In this document: positions 1 to 6,946 of the stretch, one piece after another
How positions within the stretch are numbered: the stretch's first letter is position 1
Layout of the letters: every line of letters begins with the position of its first letter
Source of the DNA: Clostridia bacterium
GTDB taxonomy: Bacteria; Bacillota; Clostridia; Christensenellales; CAG-917
Assembly: GCA_028710495.1 (NCBI GenBank)
Contig: JAQUST010000001.1
Coordinates: 169,853-220,404, forward strand
Direction of reading: 5' to 3'
Length of the DNA: 50,552 nucleotides
The notes under the pieces: model-generated
What the model was told of the DNA's origin: nothing
Databases searched by the model: none
The model's input: only the letters and a program-made list of their open reading frames with translations
Program-made: the position numbers and the translations under genes

Positions 1-31
1 CAAGTAAACAAGTAAACAAGTAAACAAGTAA
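1..31. repeat. 8-bp tandem repeat at the window edge
   Basis: About four copies of CAAGTAAA run from the first base. The array is cut by the window edge, so its true length is unknown. It lies beyond the terminator that closes the phage cassette, so it may mark the outer side of that element or simply be the repeat at which the assembly stopped. Confidence 0.85.
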
Positions 32-106
32 TATTTTAATTTTGTTTTAAATTTATTACAAATTATTTATAAAAGAAATTTTAAAAGTTAAAAAATTATT
101 TTCCAG

Positions 107-138
107 TAAAAAAGGACGAGCACATGCTCGTCCTTTTT
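107..138 (-). terminator. Terminator closing the phage cassette
   Basis: A perfect 9-bp stem (GGACGAGCA / TGCTCGTCC) with a 2-nt loop is flanked by A and T runs on both sides, so it could work in both directions. It lies about 65 bp beyond the stop of the last minus-strand phage gene and probably ends the late operon. Confidence 0.85.
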
Positions 139-204
139 TACTTATATCTTCGTGATAAAATTTTACTAATCTATCTCAACAAAACTATTTCTATTGTCTA
201 TATA

Positions 205-546
205 TTATTTTGCTTCATCACTTTTGCTTGTGTCTTCAGCTTCAACATCTTTTTTCTCTTCAGCATTTTTTTCCTTTTCAACATCTTCTTTTGTTCCTAC
301 CACCTCATCTGACAAATCGATTATCTCATCTGCAAGATCGGTTATTTTGTCTATTGTTTCTGTAGAAGAACCGTTGTCGTTGAAAATTCCAAACACAACC
401 AGAATCCCACAAACCGCATTTATAACCGCTTCAGTAGTTCCATCGCCCATTTCCACACCGAACGCGCGAAGCATAATAACAATTGCTGCGCCGATTGCCG
501 TCCAGAAACTCGCGCTCCTAAGTTTCGTTTTCCAGTTCATTTTCAT
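205..546 (-). CDS. Phage holin, phiLC3-like
   Basis: A 113-residue protein. It begins MKMNWKTKLRSASFW and has a hydrophobic stretch at about residues 14-30 and a second at about 40-55, the layout of the phiLC3/phage_holin_1 family. Such holins form membrane lesions that release an endolysin at the end of infection. The last 45 residues are a very acidic, lysine-rich charged tail, longer than usual for the family. An AGGAGG site lies just upstream. ATG at 546 or 540 could both serve as start. It overlaps the preceding holin gene by 29 bp, so the two are translationally coupled. It is the last gene of the cassette, and no endolysin follows before the terminator. Confidence 0.75.
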   Translation of the reverse strand: MKMNWKTKLRSASFWTAIGAAIVIMLRAFGVEMGDGTTEAVINAVCGILVVFGIFNDNGSSTETIDKITDLADEIIDLSDEVVGTKEDVEKEKNAEEKKDVEAEDTSKSDEAK

Positions 547-811
547 TTACCTCCTTGAATTTGACTGTAGCAGATTTTCTCACTCTTTTGCTTTCCATAA
601 CACATCGCAACCCTTGCAATGATTGGCAAACTTCTTTGACATCATCACGAATATCGAGCACTACATTCAGACTCTGCGATAGTCTTCGAACGGTTTCCTG
701 ATATTTTTCTTCTCTTCGTTTGCCGTCTTTTAATATGAACACCAAAAGTGCAACAAACAATAGAGCCCACAAGCCATTTGCGGCGGCTTGTCTCAACGCT
801 TCTTCCCACAT
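518..811 (-). CDS. BhlA/UviB-family holin-like protein
   Basis: A 97-residue protein starting MWEEALRQAAANGLWALLFV, the hallmark N-terminus of the BhlA/UviB family (bacteriocin-associated holin-like proteins). There is one membrane segment at about residues 10-28. A charged, helical cytoplasmic domain with a predicted coiled coil (KRREEKYQETVRRLSQSL) follows. The start at 811 is chosen over the ORF-track start at 835 because AAGGAGAAGGTT sits directly before it and family members begin MW/MxEE. Known relatives permeabilise membranes or help secrete bacteriocins or lytic enzymes. It overlaps the phiLC3-type holin gene, so the cassette encodes two unrelated holin-like proteins. Confidence 0.8.
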   Translation of the reverse strand: MWEEALRQAAANGLWALLFVALLVFILKDGKRREEKYQETVRRLSQSLNVVLDIRDDVKEVCQSLQGLRCVMESKRVRKSATVKFKEVNENELENET

Positions 812-861
812 AACCTTCTCCTTCACATTATGCATATAACATTTTTATGTTTAATAGATGT

Positions 862-967
862 GACAAGGATTTCAAGTGTATAAAAAGCTTTACTTTGTTT
901 AGCTGATTGACGGATATCCTTATAACAGCTCCACAATAATTAAACTTTTTGCCACTTGAAATCTGTC
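862..967 (-). other. Long inverted repeat before the holin genes
   Basis: Arms GACAAGGATTTCAAGTG (862-878) and CACTTGAAATCTGTC (953-967) can pair over about 14 bp with a small bulge and enclose roughly 75 nt. That loop contains the palindrome GGATATCC. The element fills the 160-bp gap between the coiled-coil virion gene and the lysis genes. It may be an RNA structure that controls lysis-gene expression or a processing site. Its function is unknown. Confidence 0.5.
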
Positions 968-974
968 CCGGTTT

Positions 975-1997
975 TCAATAATATCTATTTGTTGATGAAC
1001 TTTTTGCCTTAAGCACGCTCATAAGTTTATCGTAATAGTTGCCAAGATAAAACTTCATATTTGGACTTGCAGCTAGCGCATCAGCAGATATATCGGGCGA
1101 AAGTGAATTGTAGAAGTCGAGCGCCAAAGTATAGCGCTCTGCATAATTTTTTTGTTTGTCTCCCGTGTAACCATAGGTTTCCTCTGCTTCTCGTTGCGCT
1201 TTGTTCTGTTCAGACTTTTCGGTTTCAAGTTCCGCAAGATATTCTTTTATGCTTTTGGCGCGCTCTGATGAATACGCTGTTTCTTGCTTTGAAATATCAT
1301 CATTGTACTTTTGATACTGCAACGCTGTCGCATCTCTTTCCTTTTGCAATTTTGCAATTTTTGTCGCAACTTCGCTTGCGTGAGTCAAATCAAGTTCATT
1401 TAATGCGCTATCTTTTTCGGCTTCAAGGTCAATCAATTTCTGGTTTACATCAGCGATTTGGTCAAGAAGTTCGGAATGCACAACAGTTGCCGAAGAAGTT
1501 TGTTTTTCATCGTATTCACCAATTTGTGAAGTAATGACCGATGAACGACCAAGCCCGCGTTTCAATGCATTTTTTTCTGCTTTATCCTTTAGACTTGAAT
1601 AAAGCTCATCAAGCTCAGCAAGACTATTTTCCGCATCTTGCGTCAATGTGTCTTTTGAAGCAGAAACATTGTCTTTCTGCGTTGATATCTCTTTTTGAAT
1701 CGCACTTTTTTGATTTTCTAGCGATGACATCAATTCTGCTTCAGCCTGCTGTTTAAGCTCCTCATCAGATTTTGCGTCATAATCTATTTTGCTTAATCCA
1801 AGTGAAGATGGAAAAAGGCTTTCAAGGTCAACTTCGCTACTCTTCGGCAAACTTGACTGATATTGTTTTTCAAGTTCTTGTAGTTTGCTTGTCAGTGAAC
1901 TTTCGTTTTTTATGGCATCGTTGATTTTGTTCGCCTTCTCTTCCTCGCGCTGTTGATTTGTTTGAAACAATTTTTTGAATTCATCCCAAAATGACAT
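975..1997 (-). CDS. Coiled-coil phage virion protein (putative)
   Basis: A 340-residue, strongly charged protein dominated by heptad-rich helices from about residues 15 to 280 (many E, K, Q, S, D). A short aromatic C-terminal part contains NYYDKLMSV. There is no signal peptide or membrane segment. AGGAGG lies 4-5 nt before the ATG. Its place after the nozzle-like gene and before the holins is where short-tailed phages encode internal core/ejection or tail-needle proteins, and such proteins are often long coiled coils. I recognise no specific family, so the role is inferred only from position and composition. No paralogue is visible in the window. Confidence 0.55.
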   Translation of the reverse strand: MSFWDEFKKLFQTNQQREEEKANKINDAIKNESSLTSKLQELEKQYQSSLPKSSEVDLESLFPSSLGLSKIDYDAKSDEELKQQAEAELMSSLENQKSAIQKEISTQKDNVSASKDTLTQDAENSLAELDELYSSLKDKAEKNALKRGLGRSSVITSQIGEYDEKQTSSATVVHSELLDQIADVNQKLIDLEAEKDSALNELDLTHASEVATKIAKLQKERDATALQYQKYNDDISKQETAYSSERAKSIKEYLAELETEKSEQNKAQREAEETYGYTGDKQKNYAERYTLALDFYNSLSPDISADALAASPNMKFYLGNYYDKLMSVLKAKSSSTNRYY

Positions 1998-2005
1998 ATT
2001 TCCTC

Positions 2006-2155
2006 CTACTGCAGTTCTGCCAAAACAAGTTCTATTGCATCAATTTCAGCAGACATAGACGTTATGGCGATTTGCATTTGATTGATTTTGAGTTCAAGCG
2101 TCAAAATCCTTTTGTTTAGTTGTTCTATAAGTGTCAAAAATTCTTTCGGATTCAT
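2006..2155 (-). CDS. Small coiled-coil phage protein (49 aa)
   Basis: This gene is absent from the ORF track because of its length. It reads MNPKEFLTLIEQLNKR and continues as one amphipathic helix with regular hydrophobic spacing to the end (AELQ). A good site, GAGGTGTGAT, precedes the ATG. The gene fits exactly between its neighbours, 8 bp after the nozzle-like gene and 8 bp before the coiled-coil gene. Tight packing, a ribosome binding site and a clean helical sequence argue that it is real. It could be a small assembly chaperone or a partner of the larger coiled-coil protein next to it. Confidence 0.65.
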   Translation of the reverse strand: MNPKEFLTLIEQLNKRILTLELKINQMQIAITSMSAEIDAIELVLAELQ

Positions 2156-2163
2156 ATCACACC

Positions 2164-3615
2164 TCACAAAATTAAATCGAGTATAACTATAGGTGGTGTC
2201 AACTCGATGTCTTCTGCGGTGCTATTGATATAAAATCCAATAGAATATCCCGCCTTGCCCACAATGACTTTTTGAGGAAGAGTCGAACCTTCAACTTCAT
2301 ACTCAAAGCTCTGACCATCAACTATCACTCCAATCACAATATTAGCAGATGTTGTAAGTTGCATCTCACGCACCACTTTTTTACGCTCTGAAGTTAGATC
2401 GTTCACAGGACTTTCCCAATGCTTTGAAGTTGGATTTGTAAGTATTTTCCCTTTCGTATCAACTGAACCCATAAATCTTGTCGCCCCGCTGCCAAATACA
2501 GCTAAAACTCCAACATTGTGATGTACATTGACTGAAATCAGATGCACGATATCTGCACCCAACAAAATCGAAAACATCTTTGTCGAAGTGTCATATTCAA
2601 CGAGTGCGTTATTTATGCAACTGGTATTAGTTTCTGTGACATAATCCGAGATGCGACACGCGAGGTAGTATTTGCCCAAGCTGCAAGTGCCAACTGCTTT
2701 GCTTTTCTGCTCAAGTTCAGGCAAATCAGTCACAATCCTTGCGACATCGTAGCCGTCAAAAATGTAAAGTCCGTCATCAGCCATGAAAATGATTTTATCG
2801 CCATATTGAGCTATTGTGTTTCCAAAAATTTTACCCGTGTCAACATACACCTTTGACAAACTAAACTCAGTTTGATCGGCATATGCTATAAGTCTGAAAA
2901 TTCCGTGTTCACGAAAAACATAAACATAATCTAAAAAACTTACCACTTTCAAAACATCGCCGCACTCATCGGCAAAAGTAATGAAACCGCCATTTTCCAG
3001 ACTTACATCCCAATTTGTCGGATTAAAATCATCTGAGAACCAAACCGAATTTTTCCTCGTGCTGTCCGTTGCGAAAATGCGCTCATAATGAACACACATT
3101 GACGAAAACCGCGGTGCAGAGGGCACTGTCGAAATGCTTGCATCGTTTATTATCACTAAATCATTATTTGGTGAACATAGAAGCAAGCAGTCGTTGCTGT
3201 TGTAGTTATAATTCACTGCACAGCCTTTGCCTGAAAAGCTGACATCATTGACAACCGCCCATCCGTCATTTGTGAACATCTTTGTTTGATAAAGCAAATT
3301 CTCGTCGGTCTGAGCAATAATTCTGTCATCATAGCTTCCATCTTCGTTTGTGCGGTTGTAAACATATGCGTTCACAATGTTCACCCCCGAAGGCATTGGT
3401 TGGTAAGCATGTCTAAGATCGTTTTCAACCGAATAGCAGGAATCACCATAACGAAGCCCTAAATCTGATTTGAGAATTCCTCCTCGAAACGCGAAACCAT
3501 AGCAATTTGGAGAATAAGCAAATGATAACAGTTTGTCGTTCTCGGTGTTCTTTATGCCATTGAAAGCGGTCTTAAGACGGGTACGACTAGTGGGTATACT
3601 TTTTGCCTTACTCAC
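2164..3615 (-). CDS. Tail nozzle-like beta-rich phage protein
   Basis: A 483-residue beta-rich protein with recurring blade-like motifs (VYVFREHGIFRL, KIIFMADDGLYIFDG, RIFATDSTRKNSVWFSDD). They resemble the beta-propeller part of T7 gp12-type nozzle and tail-stabilisation proteins. The start is taken as GTG at 3615: AAAGGAGGT lies 6 nt upstream and the ATGTGA junction overlaps the stop of the connector gene. The ORF-track start at 3669 lies inside that upstream gene. A basic N-terminus (VSKAKSIPTSRTRLKT) precedes the propeller-like region. In short-tailed phages this protein would close the tail tube below the connector. Family assignment is by pattern and gene order, not by a clear signature. 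Confidence 0.55.
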   Translation of the reverse strand: MSKAKSIPTSRTRLKTAFNGIKNTENDKLLSFAYSPNCYGFAFRGGILKSDLGLRYGDSCYSVENDLRHAYQPMPSGVNIVNAYVYNRTNEDGSYDDRIIAQTDENLLYQTKMFTNDGWAVVNDVSFSGKGCAVNYNYNSNDCLLLCSPNNDLVIINDASISTVPSAPRFSSMCVHYERIFATDSTRKNSVWFSDDFNPTNWDVSLENGGFITFADECGDVLKVVSFLDYVYVFREHGIFRLIAYADQTEFSLSKVYVDTGKIFGNTIAQYGDKIIFMADDGLYIFDGYDVARIVTDLPELEQKSKAVGTCSLGKYYLACRISDYVTETNTSCINNALVEYDTSTKMFSILLGADIVHLISVNVHHNVGVLAVFGSGATRFMGSVDTKGKILTNPTSKHWESPVNDLTSERKKVVREMQLTTSANIVIGVIVDGQSFEYEVEGSTLPQKVIVGKAGYSIGFYINSTAEDIELTPPIVILDLIL

Positions 3616-4157
3616 ATTCCCCACCTCCTTTCTTTGACTTTTATTTCTCTGCCTTTGGTCGAAACCCACGATAAGTCTTTTCGAAATTTTGTATCATAGG
3701 CAGCAGCCAAATCAAAAACGCTGTCTAAAAAATAATATTCTCCGATAACTCCATCCGAGAGTAGTCCACCTGTCAAACGGTAGTCATCAATAGATGATGA
3801 AATATTTAATGTTGCAGGAAGATAGTTGTAGGTGAGAGTTGCCTCACCAATAAAATCACTTTCGATTCCAGATGGTAAAGTGACAAAAACTATGTTTTTT
3901 CCATTATTTTCAAGAGAAATAGGTTTGATAAGACGATTTGAAAGTGTAGAATAATTCAACACCGCACCATCAAGCGTAACGCTCTCAGAAAAAGTCAATG
4001 GAAAATAATCACTTGCTACTTCTTGATAAATTAGGTTAAGACAATCTAGCAAGCGACTCACCAGCGCATTTTGCACTGAGGTATAAGTTGCTTCATCCAA
4101 AAAATCGGCGATACTCAGCTTTTTCAAGCAATCGCGCAATATATCTTTCACTTGCAT
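3612..4157 (-). CDS. Head-tail connector / adaptor protein
   Basis: A 181-residue protein. An N-terminal helical part (MQVKDILRDCLKKLSI) is followed by beta-strands and a helical C-terminus with FDLAAAYDTKFRKDLSW, a typical arrangement for gp11/gp4-like adaptors that join portal to tail. It overlaps the upstream 104-residue gene by 10 bp and the downstream nozzle-like gene by 4 bp, so translation is coupled. Order (capsid, small protein, adaptor, nozzle) supports the call. No catalytic motif is expected or seen. Confidence 0.6.
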   Translation of the reverse strand: MQVKDILRDCLKKLSIADFLDEATYTSVQNALVSRLLDCLNLIYQEVASDYFPLTFSESVTLDGAVLNYSTLSNRLIKPISLENNGKNIVFVTLPSGIESDFIGEATLTYNYLPATLNISSSIDDYRLTGGLLSDGVIGEYYFLDSVFDLAAAYDTKFRKDLSWVSTKGREIKVKERRWGM

Positions 4158-4462
4158 ATTTGTTCCTCATAGGCAATGAGTGCCTTCTCAATGATTTTTT
4201 GTCGTTGTTCTTCCTCAATTCTTGCATTTGTATTTTCGATTTCCTCAATTAGTTGCTTTCTGTTTGACAAGCGTGTCTTTCTGACATGCACAAGTGTTCT
4301 CACATCTAAAAAAGTATACGGAACAACGACTTCAAGACCGGCTCGCGAATAAATTTCATAGCGTTTATGGTCTGTGTTGAAAAATAGCCTGTAATTTTCA
4401 TCGATTTCTCGAAGTCGACAGGCTATATCAAATACATCTTCTTTTATTTCTATCAAATTCAT
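4148..4462 (-). CDS. Conserved small phage structural-region protein
   Basis: A 104-residue alpha/beta protein beginning MNLIEIKEDVFDIACRLREID. An aromatic segment (YRLFFNTDHKRYEIY) comes next, and the C-terminus is a charged helix (NARIEEEQRQKIIEKAL). Similar small proteins sit beside the capsid gene in many clostridial phages, but their role is not established. The site TAGGAAAAT precedes the ATG. The gene begins just after a hairpin terminator that follows the capsid gene, so it may be expressed at a lower level than the capsid. It overlaps the connector gene by 10 bp. Confidence 0.6.
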   Translation of the reverse strand: MNLIEIKEDVFDIACRLREIDENYRLFFNTDHKRYEIYSRAGLEVVVPYTFLDVRTLVHVRKTRLSNRKQLIEEIENTNARIEEEQRQKIIEKALIAYEEQICK

Positions 4463-4477
4463 ATTTTCCTATTAAAA

Positions 4478-4553
4478 GACCTGCAAGGAAATCTTGCAAG
4501 TCTTAGATTTTAGTCAAAAACAGTGCGGCAAACTCAAAATCAGAATTTGCCGC
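4478..4553 (-). terminator. Two hairpins after the capsid gene (attenuator)
   Basis: On the minus strand the first hairpin is GCGGCAAA...TTTGCCGC (4525-4553), and the second is GACTTGCAAG/CTTGCAGGTC (4478-4502) followed by TTTTAA. They lie in the only sizeable gap (148 bp) inside the head gene cluster. A partial terminator here would let capsid mRNA exceed that of the downstream connector genes, a common phage strategy. Confidence 0.65.
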
Positions 4554-4610
4554 TTTTCCGTTTTATTTAATTAAAAAACCGCGAAAGTTCAAATTTTTCT
4601 TACAGAAAAC

Positions 4611-5999
4611 TTAACCTTCTACCCATACTGCTGTGAGCGTAACATCTGCATTGATAGTGCGTGTTAAGAAGTTGAAGTTTGCTCCGTTTTGATACCATTC
4701 AACAAATGTAAAGCCTGACTTTACAGGTGTGACAGGTTTTGTTGCAAGTTTACCCGCTTCGACTATTTGGCTTGCGATTTCAGTTCCGCCATCTGTATCA
4801 AATGTAACAATATAGTTTTCAGATGTAGTCAAATTATCAAATGTAAGCTTTGCTTGTCCCATTGGACGCTCACAAAGTAAATCGGCATATTTGACAAGTG
4901 TTGCGGTGTAAACAGGTTTATCTGCAACCTGATGCAATACAGTGCCACCTTCGCCCTCAAGCCAACGCCAGTCACAAAGCTGATGGAATTTGAAGTCTTG
5001 TGAATTGAGAAGGTACATTGTTTTGTCAGCAACAAATCTGTCTGCAACAAACGGAATACCAGAGTATGATATAGCCTTAAATCCGCCGTCAAGATTCATA
5101 TAATCAAGGTTTGTGCGATTTGCGCCAAGGTTGTCAATGTATGCGCGTCTGACATCATATGATGAAACAATAAAGTCAACAACACTACCTGCGACTTCTT
5201 CAATATTGTCAATGGCATTTTGAATCGCGTTGCCATAAACGCCGGAGGTAATTGACTTGCTGTATGGTGTCAAGAATGAATAATCCGTTCTTGTCAATCC
5301 GTAAATGCTTGAACTGTCTCCAAACAAAGCTTCAAGACCGGTCATTTCATTTCCCTTTGAACCTTGAATGTAAATCACATAGCCTTCACCAAGTGCAGAA
5401 GCGGCTGCTGCCGAGAACTTAATCACGTTGGTTGTGCGATTGATTGATACGATTTTGACGCCAGTCAAGTTGGTTACGATTGTACCGTCGCTTGCATACA
5501 CATCAACAATCATACCTTCCATAAGGTTGCGAACGCTGTCAACAGTCAGTTCGTAGAAAGAAGCGCTGACATTTTCAACTGAAGTTGCAAGCAAGCCTGT
5601 GCCGTCACCGTAAAGCATTCTTCCAAAATTGAATTTACTCGCTTTGAGCAATCCGTCCATTTCAGCATTCAAAAGGTTGACAAATGCTCCCGCTGAATTT
5701 TGAGAAGCACGCACCGCCTTATCTGAAATTTCGATTTTTCCAAAAAAGTTCTTGAGATCAAGTTTGAATTGCGCATAGTTGTTTCCTGCACAAGCCGGGA
5801 GCACACCGTCTTCTGTTCCTGACCCAACCCCACCATTCATTCCATATGGAGCAAGCTTGACTATTTCCTTTCCCCATACATCTGCTGTGGTATGTTGTAT
5901 TTTTGCCAACAATGGATTGATACCAATGTTTAGTTGCTCTGCCAAAACACCAAGATATAAGGTTTTTAGCGCTTTATCAGCTGTTGTAAAATTTACCAT
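4611..5999 (-). CDS. Major capsid protein with C-terminal InlB-type domain
   Basis: A 462-residue protein. Residues about 1-395 look like an HK97-fold major capsid protein: an N-terminal helix region, NNYAQFKLDLKNFFGKIEISDKAVR as N-arm/E-loop-like sequence, and a late segment KTMYLLNSQDFKFHQLCDW followed by KPVYTATLVKYADLLCERP. Residues about 398-462 are a different module, YIVTFDTDGGTEI...GFTFVEWYQNGANF...LTAVWVEG, matching the InlB B-repeat/Listeria-Bacteroides repeat family. That small beta-grasp-like domain is usually found on cell-surface proteins and is probably displayed outside the capsid here. AGGAG precedes the ATG. The scaffold gene is just upstream and an attenuator just downstream. 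Confidence 0.85.
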   Translation of the reverse strand: MVNFTTADKALKTLYLGVLAEQLNIGINPLLAKIQHTTADVWGKEIVKLAPYGMNGGVGSGTEDGVLPACAGNNYAQFKLDLKNFFGKIEISDKAVRASQNSAGAFVNLLNAEMDGLLKASKFNFGRMLYGDGTGLLATSVENVSASFYELTVDSVRNLMEGMIVDVYASDGTIVTNLTGVKIVSINRTTNVIKFSAAAASALGEGYVIYIQGSKGNEMTGLEALFGDSSSIYGLTRTDYSFLTPYSKSITSGVYGNAIQNAIDNIEEVAGSVVDFIVSSYDVRRAYIDNLGANRTNLDYMNLDGGFKAISYSGIPFVADRFVADKTMYLLNSQDFKFHQLCDWRWLEGEGGTVLHQVADKPVYTATLVKYADLLCERPMGQAKLTFDNLTTSENYIVTFDTDGGTEIASQIVEAGKLATKPVTPVKSGFTFVEWYQNGANFNFLTRTINADVTLTAVWVEG

Positions 6000-6013
6000 A
6001 AATTTTTCTCCTA

Positions 6014-6934
6014 TTATTTATTATCTCTGACAAACATCCATCCTGCTTCTTGCAAAGACTTCGGTCTAGATGGCGGTGTCAGCGTTGTTACACCCGAACT
6101 TTTTATTGTCGCAGGCGTTTTTTTCTGGCTCAAACCAGTGAGATAATCCTCAATTACTCGAGACTTTATTTCCTCATTTGAAAACACATATTTCGATAAA
6201 AACTCATCGTTTTGCGCAAGCTCATTCGGCGACTTATAACTCTTGACCAAAAATCTCGAAAAAGCTATTTCAAGACCGTTTTTGTCATTTTTGAGGCTGT
6301 CATCCGAAATCATTTCGCGCGCGATTTGTTTTGCAAATGGTTGAGCTTTGGGGTTCAGTAAAAAGAACTTATCCACTTTCTCTTTCCATTCGCTTTCATC
6401 TGTATTTATTGGATTTTGAGTTTCAATGTCCGTATCGTCTTCGCAACAACTTTCGTTTTCACAAATACTTTCGTATTCGCTGCTACTTTCGTTTTTACTC
6501 GAGCTTATATCGGCATTGTTTTCTTCACTTTCCGCGTTTTCATCAAAAGTAATCTCGCTTAGCTCAAATTTTTTCTCTTGAGTATTCAGAATTTCTTCAA
6601 AATCAGATTTATTTTCATAGGTAGCCTGTGCGTCGAATGCAGAGATTGCATCTTGATTAGTGTTTGGTTGTTCGGTTTTCTTTCCGTCAATCTCTCCTGA
6701 ACTGTTATCAAAAGTTTTTTCACCTTCCTCACTATGGCTCTTTTTATCGGCAGCTTGATTGCTCCGTTTTTCCATATCGGCGAGTCTTTGTGAGCGCCTG
6801 GTGAATTCCGCTTCCAATGCATTGTAGGCTTTGAGAAGTTCTTCTGCGTTTTTGAATTTTCCTATCTCTACGGTTGATTTATTGTCTTCCCTTATTGCTG
6901 ACAGGGTTTGGACATCCAGTACTTTTTCTTCCAT
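6014..6934 (-). CDS. Phage scaffolding protein
   Basis: A 306-residue, very acidic, low-complexity protein. The N-terminal part has the motif KFKNAEELLKAYNALEAEF, typical of capsid-assembly scaffold proteins. The middle (about residues 60-185) is Glu/Asp/Ser/Asn rich and probably disordered. The C-terminus is helical and basic (KTPATIKSSGVTTLTPPSRPKS), as expected for the capsid-binding end. It lies between portal and capsid, the canonical place, 12 bp after the portal stop. It would guide procapsid assembly and be lost or cleaved afterwards. No protease gene is present nearby. Confidence 0.75.
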   Translation of the reverse strand: MEEKVLDVQTLSAIREDNKSTVEIGKFKNAEELLKAYNALEAEFTRRSQRLADMEKRSNQAADKKSHSEEGEKTFDNSSGEIDGKKTEQPNTNQDAISAFDAQATYENKSDFEEILNTQEKKFELSEITFDENAESEENNADISSSKNESSSEYESICENESCCEDDTDIETQNPINTDESEWKEKVDKFFLLNPKAQPFAKQIAREMISDDSLKNDKNGLEIAFSRFLVKSYKSPNELAQNDEFLSKYVFSNEEIKSRVIEDYLTGLSQKKTPATIKSSGVTTLTPPSRPKSLQEAGWMFVRDNK

Positions 6935-6946
6935 AACACTCCTTCA

